DNA from: Leptodactylus fallax
Lineage: Eukaryota > Chordata > Amphibia > Anura > Leptodactylidae
Assembly (NCBI GenBank): GCA_947044405.1
Contig: CAMRHE010000035.1
Coordinates: 10,265,501 to 10,329,500 of the forward strand
Direction of reading: 5' to 3'
Length of the DNA: 64,000 nucleotides
Part shown: positions 22,937-33,480 of the stretch, piece by piece
Position numbering within the stretch: the stretch's first letter is position 1
Layout: every line of letters begins with the position of its first letter
Notes under the pieces: model-generated
Told to the model about the DNA's origin: nothing
The model's database searches: none
The model's input: the letters and a program-made list of their open reading frames with translations, nothing else
Program-made: the position numbers and the translations under genes

Positions 22937-24865
22937 AAGTATATCCTAAGTGGAAAGAAGGCAATACAAATGAACATAAAAAGATAATGTCACCAAATGA
23001 CCACTCCCTGAAACAACCATATGTGTACTACCTTCAAGCTTTCTTAGGATTCTAGGAGGATTTTTGGTCATAACAGTCACACAAATTTTAGTATTCCAGT
23101 TGAATTAATCAATTTTTAAATGCATTTTTGCATATTCGATTTGTTTACTTTATATCATTAAAGGTGAACTGTCAGCAGTATGACAATGACAATGACAAAA
23201 AGATGTAATGTGCTTTTCTCTCACAAGGGAGACTCAAAGAACAGGAAGCATTTTGGAGTAGGGGAGTTAGTGGCTTCCATACAGGCGATCATCCAAAACA
23301 CCCACAAAGGTCAGTTGTTTTACAAGAAGCCAATTTACCTATCTATATATATTTGTCATGTGGGAGGGAACCAGAGTACCCGGAGGAAACCCACACAAAC
23401 ACTGAGCCACCATGCCGTCCTAAATTTGTTATAAAACTAATCACGGTACCTTGTAGAGGTATTTCTACAGTTTCTAAATATGGTTCTGCTATTCAGCTTT
23501 GAATCCCCATTTTCATGTAAATTGGTATAATATTCATATGTAAATGAGGGTTGTCCTTTTGGGGCATGTCTTAGCTTGTCTGGGCTTTGATCTCATCTTA
23601 GATTCCCAGTAAAGCACTTTCCCCTCATATGAATAAAACTATAATTTACGTGAAAATAGGGCTCCAAAACTGCAGAATTGATTCTAGAGGGTACTGTGAT
23701 TAGGTTTATAACCAATTTACTACAGACTCCATTTGAGTGGCTTTAATGTGTATGTTGATAACATTTTTGGTACAGTGTTTTTTTTGTTATAGATATTGAG
23801 ATTTTTACTACTTTAGATGTGCTTCTACATTGTTTGAAATATATGATTTATATCATGCTATTTTGTAAATTGTATGGAAATTATTACACATTTAAAAATT
23901 ATACTTTTATATAGGTGGTCTGTTGCTAAGCAGCATGTGACAGAATTTTAAATGATATACAGCAAATGTCCTTGACCTTATAGATTTCTATTGCAGCAGA
24001 ATTAGAATATCCTTGACTGGATTATAGTACAGCTTTGAGGGAAGAGTTAAATAAATTGGATCTAAAAGGAAGACAAATGAAAATGAAAAGCATTAGTGTA
24101 AAGTTCATTGTTTCCATAATAAAGGCTTTTAGATATCCATTCAGAGGAATACTTTATGTTACATAGTTTTGCAATTCATAATTTGTCATTTCACAGCTAT
24201 TTAACTGCTATTTAAAATAACTTCAACTTTCAAAATAATAATTGAGATTCGGGCAGGTTTAGGTTTATATTAACCCCTTAATGACACAGCCTATTTTGGC
24301 CTTCAGGACAAGGCATACGTACATTATGCTTTTTTTGGTTTATTATTTTGTGTTATGTTTCATGCTGCTCACCTTTTGTATAAATGACATGCTAACTTTA
24401 ATCTGTGGGTCAAATTATTGTTTTTCTTAAGTAACATGATAGTTTTTTTTAGTGCGGGATGGTTTGGATACAGCTATACCAATTATGTGCTGGTTTTGGT
24501 TATTTTATTTTTAACATAATAAAGTTAGGTGGGAAAATTGTGATATGTTTAATATTTTTTTACCTTTTGAATATATTTTAGGGGTCACTTTAGGGGCCAT
24601 TTCACTCCATTCACTCAATTTTGCACTCACCCTTCTCTCAAGCTACAAATTGAGTGTAAATCGCATCCCAGCACAGTCCACACACCCCAAGTACATGCTG
24701 CCATCACCTATTGTATTCAAAAATCAGGATCAATAGGAGTCCCAGACATATACTACTGCTCCCAGCAGTCAGACGCAAAAGCACTTAAAAAAGGTAATGG
24801 GTTCATAGAGCAAACATAAAGTACCATTAAACTTAATGATTTAATACCCAAAGGGTTCAGTCATA
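22937..24865. other. Non-coding with SINE and high-copy repeat fragments
   Basis: A minus-strand SINE fragment lies at 23365-23432 (listed separately). A TTAAAGGTGAACTGTCAGCAG at about 23158 resembles the left end of the T2-like MITE at 62.87 kb, but no right end is evident. At 24271-24540 TTAACCCCTTAATGACACAG begins a block that looks like a common anuran interspersed repeat. No gene supported. Confidence 0.45.
23365..23432 (-). mobile_element. tRNA-derived SINE fragment, internally deleted
   Basis: The reverse complement reads GGCATGGTGGCTCAGTG then TTTGTGTGGGTTTCCTCC and CCCTCCCACATGAC. It is the same family as 14664-14800, with the box-B-containing middle missing. Confidence 0.6.
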
Positions 24866-24867
24866 TA

Positions 24868-25081
24868 CAGTCATATGAAAAAGTTTGGGCACCCCTATTA
24901 ATCTTAATCATTTTTAGTTCTAAATATTTGGGTGTTTGCAACAGCCATTTCAATTTGATATATCTAATAACTGATGGACACAGTAATATTTCAGGATTGA
25001 AATGAGGTTTATTGTACTAACAGAAAATGTGCAATATGCATTAAACCAAAATTTGACCGGTGCAAAAATTTGGGTACCCTT
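24868..25081 (+). repeat. Left IR/DR terminal inverted repeat of Tc1 element
   Basis: Perfect match to the right repeat over about 200 bp. The outer direct repeat is near 24880-24895 and the inner one near 25067-25081; these are the expected transposase-binding sites. Confidence 0.9.
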
Positions 25082-25265
25082 ATCATTTTATTGATTTGAA
25101 TACTCCTAACTACTTTTTACTGACTTACTGAAGCACAAAATTGGTTTTGTAACCTCACTGAGCTTTGAACTTCATAGCCAGGTGTATCCAATCATGAGAA
25201 AAGGTATTTAAGGTGGCCAATCGCAAGTTGTTCTCCTATTTGAATCTCCTCTGAAGAGTGGCATC

Positions 25266-26288
25266 ATGGGCTCCTCAAAACAACTCTCAAATGATTTGAA
25301 AACAAAGATTGTTCAACATAGTTGTTCAGGGGAAGGATACAAAAAGTTGTCTCAGAGATTTAACCTGTCAGTTTCCACTGTGAGGAACATAGTAAGGAAA
25401 TGGAAGACCACAGGGACAGTTCTTGTTAAGCCCAGAAGTGGCAGGCCAAGAAAAATATCAGAAAGGCAGAGAAGAAGAATGGTGAGAACAGTCAAGGACA
25501 ATCCACAGACCACCTCCAAAGAGCTGCAGCATCATCTTGCTGCAGATGGTGTCACTGTGTATCGGTCAACAATACAGCACACTTTGCACAAGGAGAAGCT
25601 GTATGGGAGAGTGATGCGAAAGAAGCCGTTTCTGCAAGCACGCCACAAACAGAGTCGCCTGAGGTATGCAAAAGCACATTTGGACAAGCCAGCTTCATTT
25701 TGGAAGAAGGTCCTGTGGACTGATGAAACAAAGATTGAGTTGTTTGGTCATACAAAAAGGCGTTATGCATGGCGTCAAAAAAACACAGCATTCCAAGAAA
25801 AACACTTGCTACCCACTGTAAAATTTGGTGGAGGTTCCATCATGCTTTGGGGCTGTGTGGCCAATGCCGGCAGCGGGAATCTTGTTAAAGTTGAGGGTCG
25901 CATGGATTCAACTCAGTATCAGCAGATTCTTGAGAATAATGTACAAGAATCAGTGACGAATTTGAAGTTACGCCGGGGATGGATATTTCAGCAAGACAAT
26001 GATCCAAAACACAGCTCCAAATCTACTCAGGCATTCATGCAGAGGAACAATTACAATGTTCTGGAATGGCCATCCCAGTCCCCAGACCTGAATATCATTG
26101 AACATCTGTGGGATAATTTGAAGCAGGCTGTCCATGCTCGGCGACCATCAAACTTAACTGAACTGGAATTGTTTTGTAAAGAGGAATGGTCAAAAATACC
26201 TTCATCTATGATCCAGGAACTGATTAAAAGCTACAGGAAGCGACTAGAGGCTGTTATTTTTGCAAAAGAAGGATCTACTAAATATTAA
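25266..26288 (+). CDS. Tc1-like transposase, intact
   Basis: A complete 340-residue reading frame from ATG to TAA. The cut-and-paste transposase binds the terminal inverted repeats and catalyses excision and reinsertion at TA in the nucleus. Residues ~1-110 form paired helix-turn-helix domains (LSQRFNLSVSTVRNIVRKW) linked by a GRPRK AT-hook-like motif at about 60. The catalytic domain has Asp153 (WTDETKIELFG), Asp244 (QQDNDPKH) and Glu279 (SPDLNIIEHLW), a DD34E triad; length and positions equal those I recall for Sleeping Beauty transposase. A glycine-rich stretch (KFGGGSIMLWG) precedes Asp244. No stop or frameshift is seen. The ATG lies shortly after a T-rich leader and is preceded by no other in-frame ATG close by. 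Expression is unknown. Confidence 0.95.
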   Translation: MGSSKQLSNDLKTKIVQHSCSGEGYKKLSQRFNLSVSTVRNIVRKWKTTGTVLVKPRSGRPRKISERQRRRMVRTVKDNPQTTSKELQHHLAADGVTVYRSTIQHTLHKEKLYGRVMRKKPFLQARHKQSRLRYAKAHLDKPASFWKKVLWTDETKIELFGHTKRRYAWRQKNTAFQEKHLLPTVKFGGGSIMLWGCVANAGSGNLVKVEGRMDSTQYQQILENNVQESVTNLKLRRGWIFQQDNDPKHSSKSTQAFMQRNNYNVLEWPSQSPDLNIIEHLWDNLKQAVHARRPSNLTELELFCKEEWSKIPSSMIQELIKSYRKRLEAVIFAKEGSTKY

Positions 26289-26302
26289 TGTCACTTTTCT
26301 GT

Positions 26303-26516
26303 TGCGGTGCCCATACTTTTGCACCGGTCAAATTTTGGTTTAATGCATATTGCACATTTTCTGTTAGTACAATAAACCTCATTTCAATCCTGAAATATTA
26401 CTGTGTCCATCAGTTATTAGATATATCAAATTGAAATGGCTGTTGCAAACACCCAAATATTTAGAACTAAAAATGATTAAGATTAATAGGGGTGCCCAAA
26501 CTTTTTCATATGACTG
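26303..26516 (-). repeat. Right IR/DR terminal inverted repeat of Tc1 element
   Basis: Mirror of the left repeat; divergence starts only at the inner direct repeat (AGTATGGGCACC against AATTTGGGTACC). Confidence 0.9.
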
Positions 26517-26518
26517 TA

Positions 26519-29500
26519 TATAAAAAGAAAAGACAAATCAAAGATAACAAACAAGTAAACAGATCTAAAAGTAACTGAAGAAACACAGTATAAACCTAAT
26601 AATGTAGAGTCCTTTTGGTTCCATGGAGCTTGGAGCTTGGAGGATTTCTTCTGATGGAATGGGCACACCCAGCTTCCTCACTGACTCCAAGATGTGACAC
26701 CAGTTTCAAAGTATCACAGTTTCTTGTAAGGTGAAGCTCCTGGCTTATTCTTAGCTATGCCCCCTCTTCCCCCTTCCCACATCTTGAAGAGCTGGAAAAT
26801 TGCTGGTTTAATCTGTGCCTTGGAAAGAGGAATACTCCACAGATGGCCATGAGGTCGCTAGCAGGTCACATTCTCTTATTTATGCCTGACTGGTTGGTTA
26901 AAGAAAACTAGTCATAAAGCAATAAAACCTTGGCAGTTTCTGACTTTGAAGGCAGGAAGAAACATTTTCATCCCTGACTCCCCAACATTACTTGTGTACA
27001 CATATACGAATGGAATAGACTGATGACGCATGCATAAACAAAGGGTTGATACACTGAACAATTTAATCAGTAATTATACATACAAAAGTGTATGTATCAT
27101 CACAATCATCTACTCGGATCTTTAACCTCAAATATGCCATACTCAAAGCCATTTAAGTTTCATAAATGGGCTCCCCATCACCACCACTTAGAAATACCTG
27201 ACCTGCACAAATTATAATGGCCCCTCAATGGCCCCCGAATACTATAATGCCCCTAAGTGGTCCTCACACAGTATAATGCTTCCCTAGTGGCCCCATACAG
27301 TATAATTCCCTTCAGTGGCCTATCATACAGTCAAATGCCCCTGCGTGCATTACACTTTAAACTGTCCCCCCGTGTGTCACTCACATATGTCACTAGTTCC
27401 TATCCAGCGACTGCTGAGGCTGCTGATTGGTATCAGTGGTTACATTGGGTGCATGGGTTCCTAGGGCTAAAGCACGGAGTTCAACCGAACAGGCTGTGGC
27501 AGCAGACAACAGAGCACCAGGAAAAGTTTTTCTTTTTTAAGTTACACCTGCCCCCAGCCTCTCCAGAGTCAGTCTGTGGACTGTGAGTCTGATGGCGGTG
27601 GTTGCTATACCTACACTTTAATTGCCACCCTGACTCCACTGCCTATAACTTTACTTACATAGGACTGCTGCCTTTACATATAAAGCAGGCAGCCCTGTGT
27701 AACAGAAATGTTTGCTTTACATGGAGTGAGAGGAAAAAATACTTGTATCATTGGTCCAGTTTTAGACACAGTGTGGCTCTGGGTAAAAATAAAAGCGGGG
27801 CCCCAAATGCTGGTATGTCAACAACAACATCATCATATTCATTTGATTCAGAAGGCCCTGCAGCACTTCCAGAGGCAACCCCTTTAATAATGCCACAGTA
27901 ATAACTAGAGATGGGAGAACCTGGCTTAAACCATAGTATAGAAAACTCTCAGAGCTACTAAGTACCTATTCATCCAATTTCTAGCTCTCTTTGGCAATCA
28001 CAGGCAACGTTATGTTAAGTGAAAGTCACATTAAGACTCCAGAATATAATAGGTGGAGGTGGAGCAAATGTGAAAAAACATTAATACTCACCTTCCGTTA
28101 CCTCTTCTGGGCCTCCTCACAGCAGTTGGTGGTCTGTCTCTACCTTCTTGGTGATGTCTGGTGCTCTCCTGTGATGTCATGCTCCCGGAGTCACCAGTGA
28201 TACCTGTGATTTGGCCTTGGCATTGACATGAGCAAGCCGAGCGTCATGATATCATGATGCTTGGTGTGCCCATATCATCACCTAAACCGGAACTGCAAGG
28301 CTGATCTGTGTCCTCCAGGATCCAGCAGCTTCTACAGTTTCTGACCCTTGGCAGATCATATGACCACAAGGGTGGAGGGAAGTCACATCATGGTGGCTTC
28401 CACACCTTTCTAGTGTGTTTATATTAGTATATTTCTACTAAAATATTTCTGTGTTTTTACTTAATGACATCAAATTTATATAAAGTTGAAATATTGATAT
28501 GCCCCATATTTTATCTTACCTTACAAGACTAAAATATTAATTATTATTAACTTAATAATACAAATTAGAATTCTTTTCTAATAGTAGTTAACTCACCTGA
28601 TAAGTTTATATACAGTATGCTTCTAGATATGCTAACACCCTTTATACACAAGTACTAAGAAACAAATTTTGTTTTATTGTAGCAAGACACACATTTTCAT
28701 CAACGTGCATAAAGCATGTGATGATTCAGCAATCTATAGTATCAATCCATCATACATATTTCAAAAGAAGATTATTATACTAGCGGTAAAATTCTTGCAA
28801 AAATAATATGGAAATCTGTAACTTGATGTAGAGTGTCAGAGAGCGTCTTACTCTTATTTACTTTATCAGGTTTTGCTTTCTCAAATCAATGGAAGGGCAT
28901 CAAGTTCACCTAATCCATATTTCTGAGTATGAAATTGAATTTATAGTCTGTAGTATGTTGACTACCGCTCACATTTAAGGCATAATTGATTTTTATTGAA
29001 AAGCCAGCAGGCACATAAAAAATTTCCACAAACCACAAGGATGTTAAATTTTACCCAGTTCAGATAATAGTACTTCTTATTTATCCTTTAAAATGAAGCT
29101 TTTATATTTATATGAGCCAATCCTGCAAATGTGTGACTGATGCTCTGTGAAACTATCAACCCATAGATCTGTTTTACAATATAGCTCTGGAGGATCTTTA
29201 TAATAGTGAGATATATCATAAATATGGTAAAGGTACAGTAAAGTTCAATAGGGTTTTGCAATGTACCTGTCCTCTGTGATAACAGGACTAGCTCATAATA
29301 ATTGTTTTTAGTATAGCAACTTTTATATTGAAGTATGTAATGTGGAGATTACATGATTATTGGATTAATATAAATTAAGTACATTTCATCTTCCTTGGCA
29401 TAATGATCAGATAGCAGTGGTAACAATGCTATTGACTGATTATTGCCTATTAAGACAAATTATTTTGCTTTTAATTATTATCATAGGCAGTCATGTACAT

Positions 29501-29910
29501 GACAATTCTGTTTGCATGTTTCTTCCACTGACATTACAGACTTTTACAGTTTGTCGACACTTAGTGTGCTGCAATGTAGTACTTGCCTGAGGCACCATAT
29601 ATACCCCCAGAAATAATACTTATATAATGAGCCACTTGATGCTGCATGGAGGAGGGGGTATTTATCATACTTTTAAAGCCAATTACTGGTGTAAAACTTA
29701 TGATAAAAGTTGCACATTTTGGCGCATCATTTTTTTTGCAACCTACACACAGATTGCCTTTAGTTGACACCAGAAGCTGACATATATTTGAGATTCTGAA
29801 AGCAGGAGATGGGTTTATTTTAAGAGACTCATGTCTCTTAATAAATGAGATGCATCTTAATCTGCTCCAGGAGAGATTAAAACTGTTGTAGGAAAGTCTT
29901 GATAAATCTT
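26519..29910. other. Non-coding, mostly anonymous
   Basis: Imperfect AGTATAATgcccc tandem units lie at about 27215-27345. Around 28080-28330 a GC-richer block with TACTCACCTTCCG looks like a fragment of a common frog repeat. A palindrome CATGATATCATG lies near 28246. From 28400 to 29900 the DNA is AT-rich and I see nothing recognisable. Confidence 0.45.
27215..27345. repeat. Imperfect AGTATAATgcccc tandem repeat
   Basis: About four degenerate units (TATAATGGCCCC, TATAATGCCCC, AGTATAATGCTTCCC, AGTATAATTCCC) separated by TAGTGGCCCC-like spacers. Same motif family as 13868-13965. Confidence 0.6.
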
Positions 29911-30350
29911 CCTATTATCCAAAATGGGGAAAAGACTATTAACATAGCTTTTAATGAAAGCTTGTTTTAATAAAAATCATTAAATCTAACAATGTTCAGT
30001 ACAAATCAAAACCAAAAATGAATCATCCACGAACATGTGAAATATTCCTGTAACACTTCTAAGTAAAAAATGGCAAACAATAAACTAAATGCCTATCATA
30101 TTTCAAAAGCCACACAATTCCTTCACATCCAGGTGAAATTACAATACAACTCATCCCCAAGGAAATACAGTCATATCCTCAATCAAGAGTAGTTATTCTC
30201 TTACCAGCAAAACGAGGTCAGTACAGGCAGATTTAAAATGGAATCTGTAGGACGTCATCATGCCAGTGCCATACTCTGGGTTGATGATCCTGTTGTTAGG
30301 GGTAAATAGATAATAATGAAATTCCTTGAAATTGGAGAAAGCAATATGCG
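29911..30350 (+). repeat. Arm of a long inverted repeat (left)
   Basis: About 440 bp that matches, in inverted orientation, 37326-37782 at roughly 75-85% by eye. Shared landmarks are AATACAGTCATATCCTC, GAAATTACAATACAACTC, AATGAATCATCC, GACTATTAA and TGGAATCTGTAGGA. The two arms lie 7.0 kb apart and enclose the palindromic element and the hAT copy. They may be two independent inverted copies of one dispersed repeat or the ends of a single large element. Confidence 0.75.
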
Positions 30351-32277
30351 AAATTCCTAAAAATCAGGTTTGGCTCTTCTCTAAAGCCTAGCTTTGCAGT
30401 TGTTCTTCCTAATTAGTGACAGCCCCAAATGTACCCTTTCCCTGCGCCAGATTGCCCTAAAATACCCTTCCTGTTTAAAGTGATCATCCCAAAATATTTC
30501 TGTCCTATGGCGGACTCTTCAGGGCACATAATGAACCTAATGATAAGAGGGACCATATAGATATCAGTACATGGGAGGTCAAACCCACATGAATATCTCT
30601 ATCAATGTATGCTACAAATAATATGGGTATAACATAGAGTGTTCTAGGTAAATCAAAATAAAAATCAAACTTCACGTTTATTTGTTTAATTTAAAAACAT
30701 TAGACAAGGGGAAGACAAAATGTTTAGGTAACGTATATACACCTAGTCTCGAGGTTCATATAGTGTGTACTGTATAGTATATAAATAAAGTTCGGGGGGG
30801 GGGGGCACATTGGTCTATAAGTATAGTAGATGAATATATGGGCATAAGTTATCTATGGTCATAGATATGTGGACCAGAATAATACGTAAGAGGAGAGATT
30901 CACTCAACTTCCCCAGTCAATGGCAGGGAATATGTATATATACTTTTACTCTTCTGTATGACCCAGAAGACAACAGGTTGCACCCAAACTGTACTAATAT
31001 TGAGGTATCACACTCACAATTCACGTCACTCGCTCAAGTACAAAGCCTTCCTAGTATGAGCGGCGTGTATACACGCAGAAACATCCACGGAAACAGGAGC
31101 CAATGTTCGCTCCCAAAGCACCATTCCACATCCTCTCACACCAGGTCTAAACTGATTCCTAAGAGATCTTGTATAAGATAAACTGTCCCCCAATCTAGAG
31201 GGAGTTAAAATAAAAAAAGACTTCTTACGTGTTTCACCAGCACCCTAAATGGTGCTGGATCATCATGGGAGAGATATAGAGTGACCTCTCAGGCTGAGAA
31301 GTATGCAGCAGTGGCACCAGAGTCTTGGTCTGTTCTGGACAGGCTCCGCTCCAGTAATGTACGTCATGTCCACCGATGCTTCCATCCATCCATCGACACA
31401 TGCAATTCTCCCAGGGCAGAGACACGTTCTCTGTCTCTTTGATGATTTTCCTTGGCTGGACCAGCCTTCTCTCTGTTTACAGTGACAAAGGTAAATATGA
31501 TCATAGTACTGTGAAAACTTATTCTCTTAAATTAAAAGATCGTTCTGCCCGGAAAAACAAATGCCTACTAAGATACTATATTGGGACATTTGTGTATGTT
31601 ATATAAATCCCTATGGCTATTCTCATTATCCTCCACATAAGGAAGGAGGGAAGGGGTTTAAGTAGAATCAATCTGACACAACACTGCAGATATAACCCTA
31701 TGTGAAAGAAAAACATAAATGCAGTAAAGGGCCTGGGGATAGAGAAATGTATACCTCTATTAGGTCTATGAACAACCTAAAAATCATGGACTGAATTTAT
31801 AGACGATAGACAGAGCTCACTAAGGGATGAGGATATACATGTATGCAGTTGGACAAACGTATATAACAGATTACATAAAATCTCCTCCATACTCCCCATT
31901 AGACCAGGTAGATGGCATATTGGAGGGGACACTCATCTATAATCTGTATTGTCTAAACCGTGTGTCTAGTTTACCAATTAGGGATCAAACCACAGGATAC
32001 CCAAAAAATACTACTAATCTGTAGTTACAAAAGTTCAAAATCTCCATAAGCAGAAAAACAGAAAGAAAGGGGAGAAGTAGGGTCATGGAGGACTGGCAAA
32101 TACCAACTGGCAAATACCAGATGGGAAATTATGTCCAGTTATTTGAATTAAGTATTTAGGATGCCCCCCTATCCCCCAAAAAGGGTGAGCAGGAAAAAAT
32201 GATTATTATCTGATTGAGAACACTTATACCCATACTATTTGACACAATGAGCATAGCAGAAAGAAACACAAGGAATA
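30351..32277. other. Non-coding, nothing clearly recognised
   Basis: A run of 13 G lies at about 30793-30805. At 31238-31259 CCAGCACC and GGTGCTGG form a perfect 8-bp hairpin, next to a CGTGTTTCACCAG motif often seen in frog repeats. No gene supported. Confidence 0.45.
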
Positions 32278-33480
32278 CTGCCTGACCCTATACAAGTTAT
32301 AAAGTTGTGGGTTTGCAAGTTTCAATTAGAGATGAGCGAATTTTTAAAAAATTGAATTCTGCCGATTCGCCGAATTTTCCAAAACGATTTCATTCGATCC
32401 GAATTAAATCGCAACGAATTGCGTTAAAAAACAGCTATTTCCTGGCTGCAGAGAACCTGTATAGTGGTGTAGAACACTGTGCCTTGCTGTAACATGCATA
32501 GCGAGTCTGCTGTGGTAGTGAAACAATACTGTGAGTCAGTATGACAGGCACATGACAGGCGTCACTCTTAGAACCACTGCACACTTCACTTATTTGACCA
32601 TCTAACTCAAGTGTGAACTCAGCCTTACAGGTCGATGTTAGTATAAGAATATACAGGTATAAAGAACCGTGCAGATGCCCAAGATCCTACTGTAGCGTAA
32701 AGGAGCGCACTCCTTTTACACCGTAGTCTGCTGATTCTACATAAATGTCTACAGAACAGTTCTATTAAACGCTTATACAAGTAGAGGCTCCTGACAGAGT
32801 GGAGAGGGTGTCAGCAGTAAGTTTGTGTTGACATCATCCATCTGATCCATCAGAGCAATAACCCCAGAAAAAAACGGATCCTGTCTGTTGAGCATCTGCC
32901 TTCACTCGGTCAGGATTTGGTCAGTAATCCACCAGTATTGCTGATGCCAAAAAAACAAAACAAAACAGGAGTGGATCCAAAACAGAGATGACACGTGAAT
33001 GGAATATTTGCATGTCTTCTGTGTTTTGTACTCACTCCTGCTTTTGGCTACCAAATCGTAAGCCAATTCTGATGGGACCATACAGGCCTTACAGCTGCTA
33101 CACAGACAGGATCCGTTATGCATCTCATTTTTCCTTCCTTCTGACAGATCAGAAGAAGAGTCAAATAAATGATGATGTCAACCAGGCCAAAAAAGGCAAA
33201 ATAGTGGCCCAGTCATGGAGTGGGGAGCGTGGGAACAGCATGAGAAGTGACATAATGTGGAGGTAACAGAAGCATGAGGAGGCCATAGAGTGACCCGGTG
33301 ACAGAGTGGGGAGGTGGGTGACCCAAACAGTACCCGCTGACAATGGTGGCTGTAAGAAGGCACACTTGACAACAGATGTGTGGCATCAGGCGGGTGGCAG
33401 CATCAGAATAGTAGCTGAGGCATGTAGCCAGAAGAAACCGATCTCTTTTGTCAAGGTTTGGGTACGGCAACATGGATGAT

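Larger units (their letters stand above)
24868..26516 (+). mobile_element. Tc1-like DNA transposon, apparently intact
   Basis: 1649 bp bounded by TA dinucleotides at 24866-24867 and 26517-26518. The terminal inverted repeats are about 210 bp. By eye the outermost ~200 bases (24868-25069 against 26516-26315) are identical, beginning CAGTCATATGAAAAAGTTTG. Each repeat holds an outer copy (AGTTTGGGCACCCC) and an inner copy (AATTTGGGTACCC at left, AGTATGGGCACC at right) of the same motif in direct orientation, the IR/DR plan of Sleeping Beauty-type elements. One open transposase gene lies between. This is a recent insertion that may still be able to move. Confidence 0.95.
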
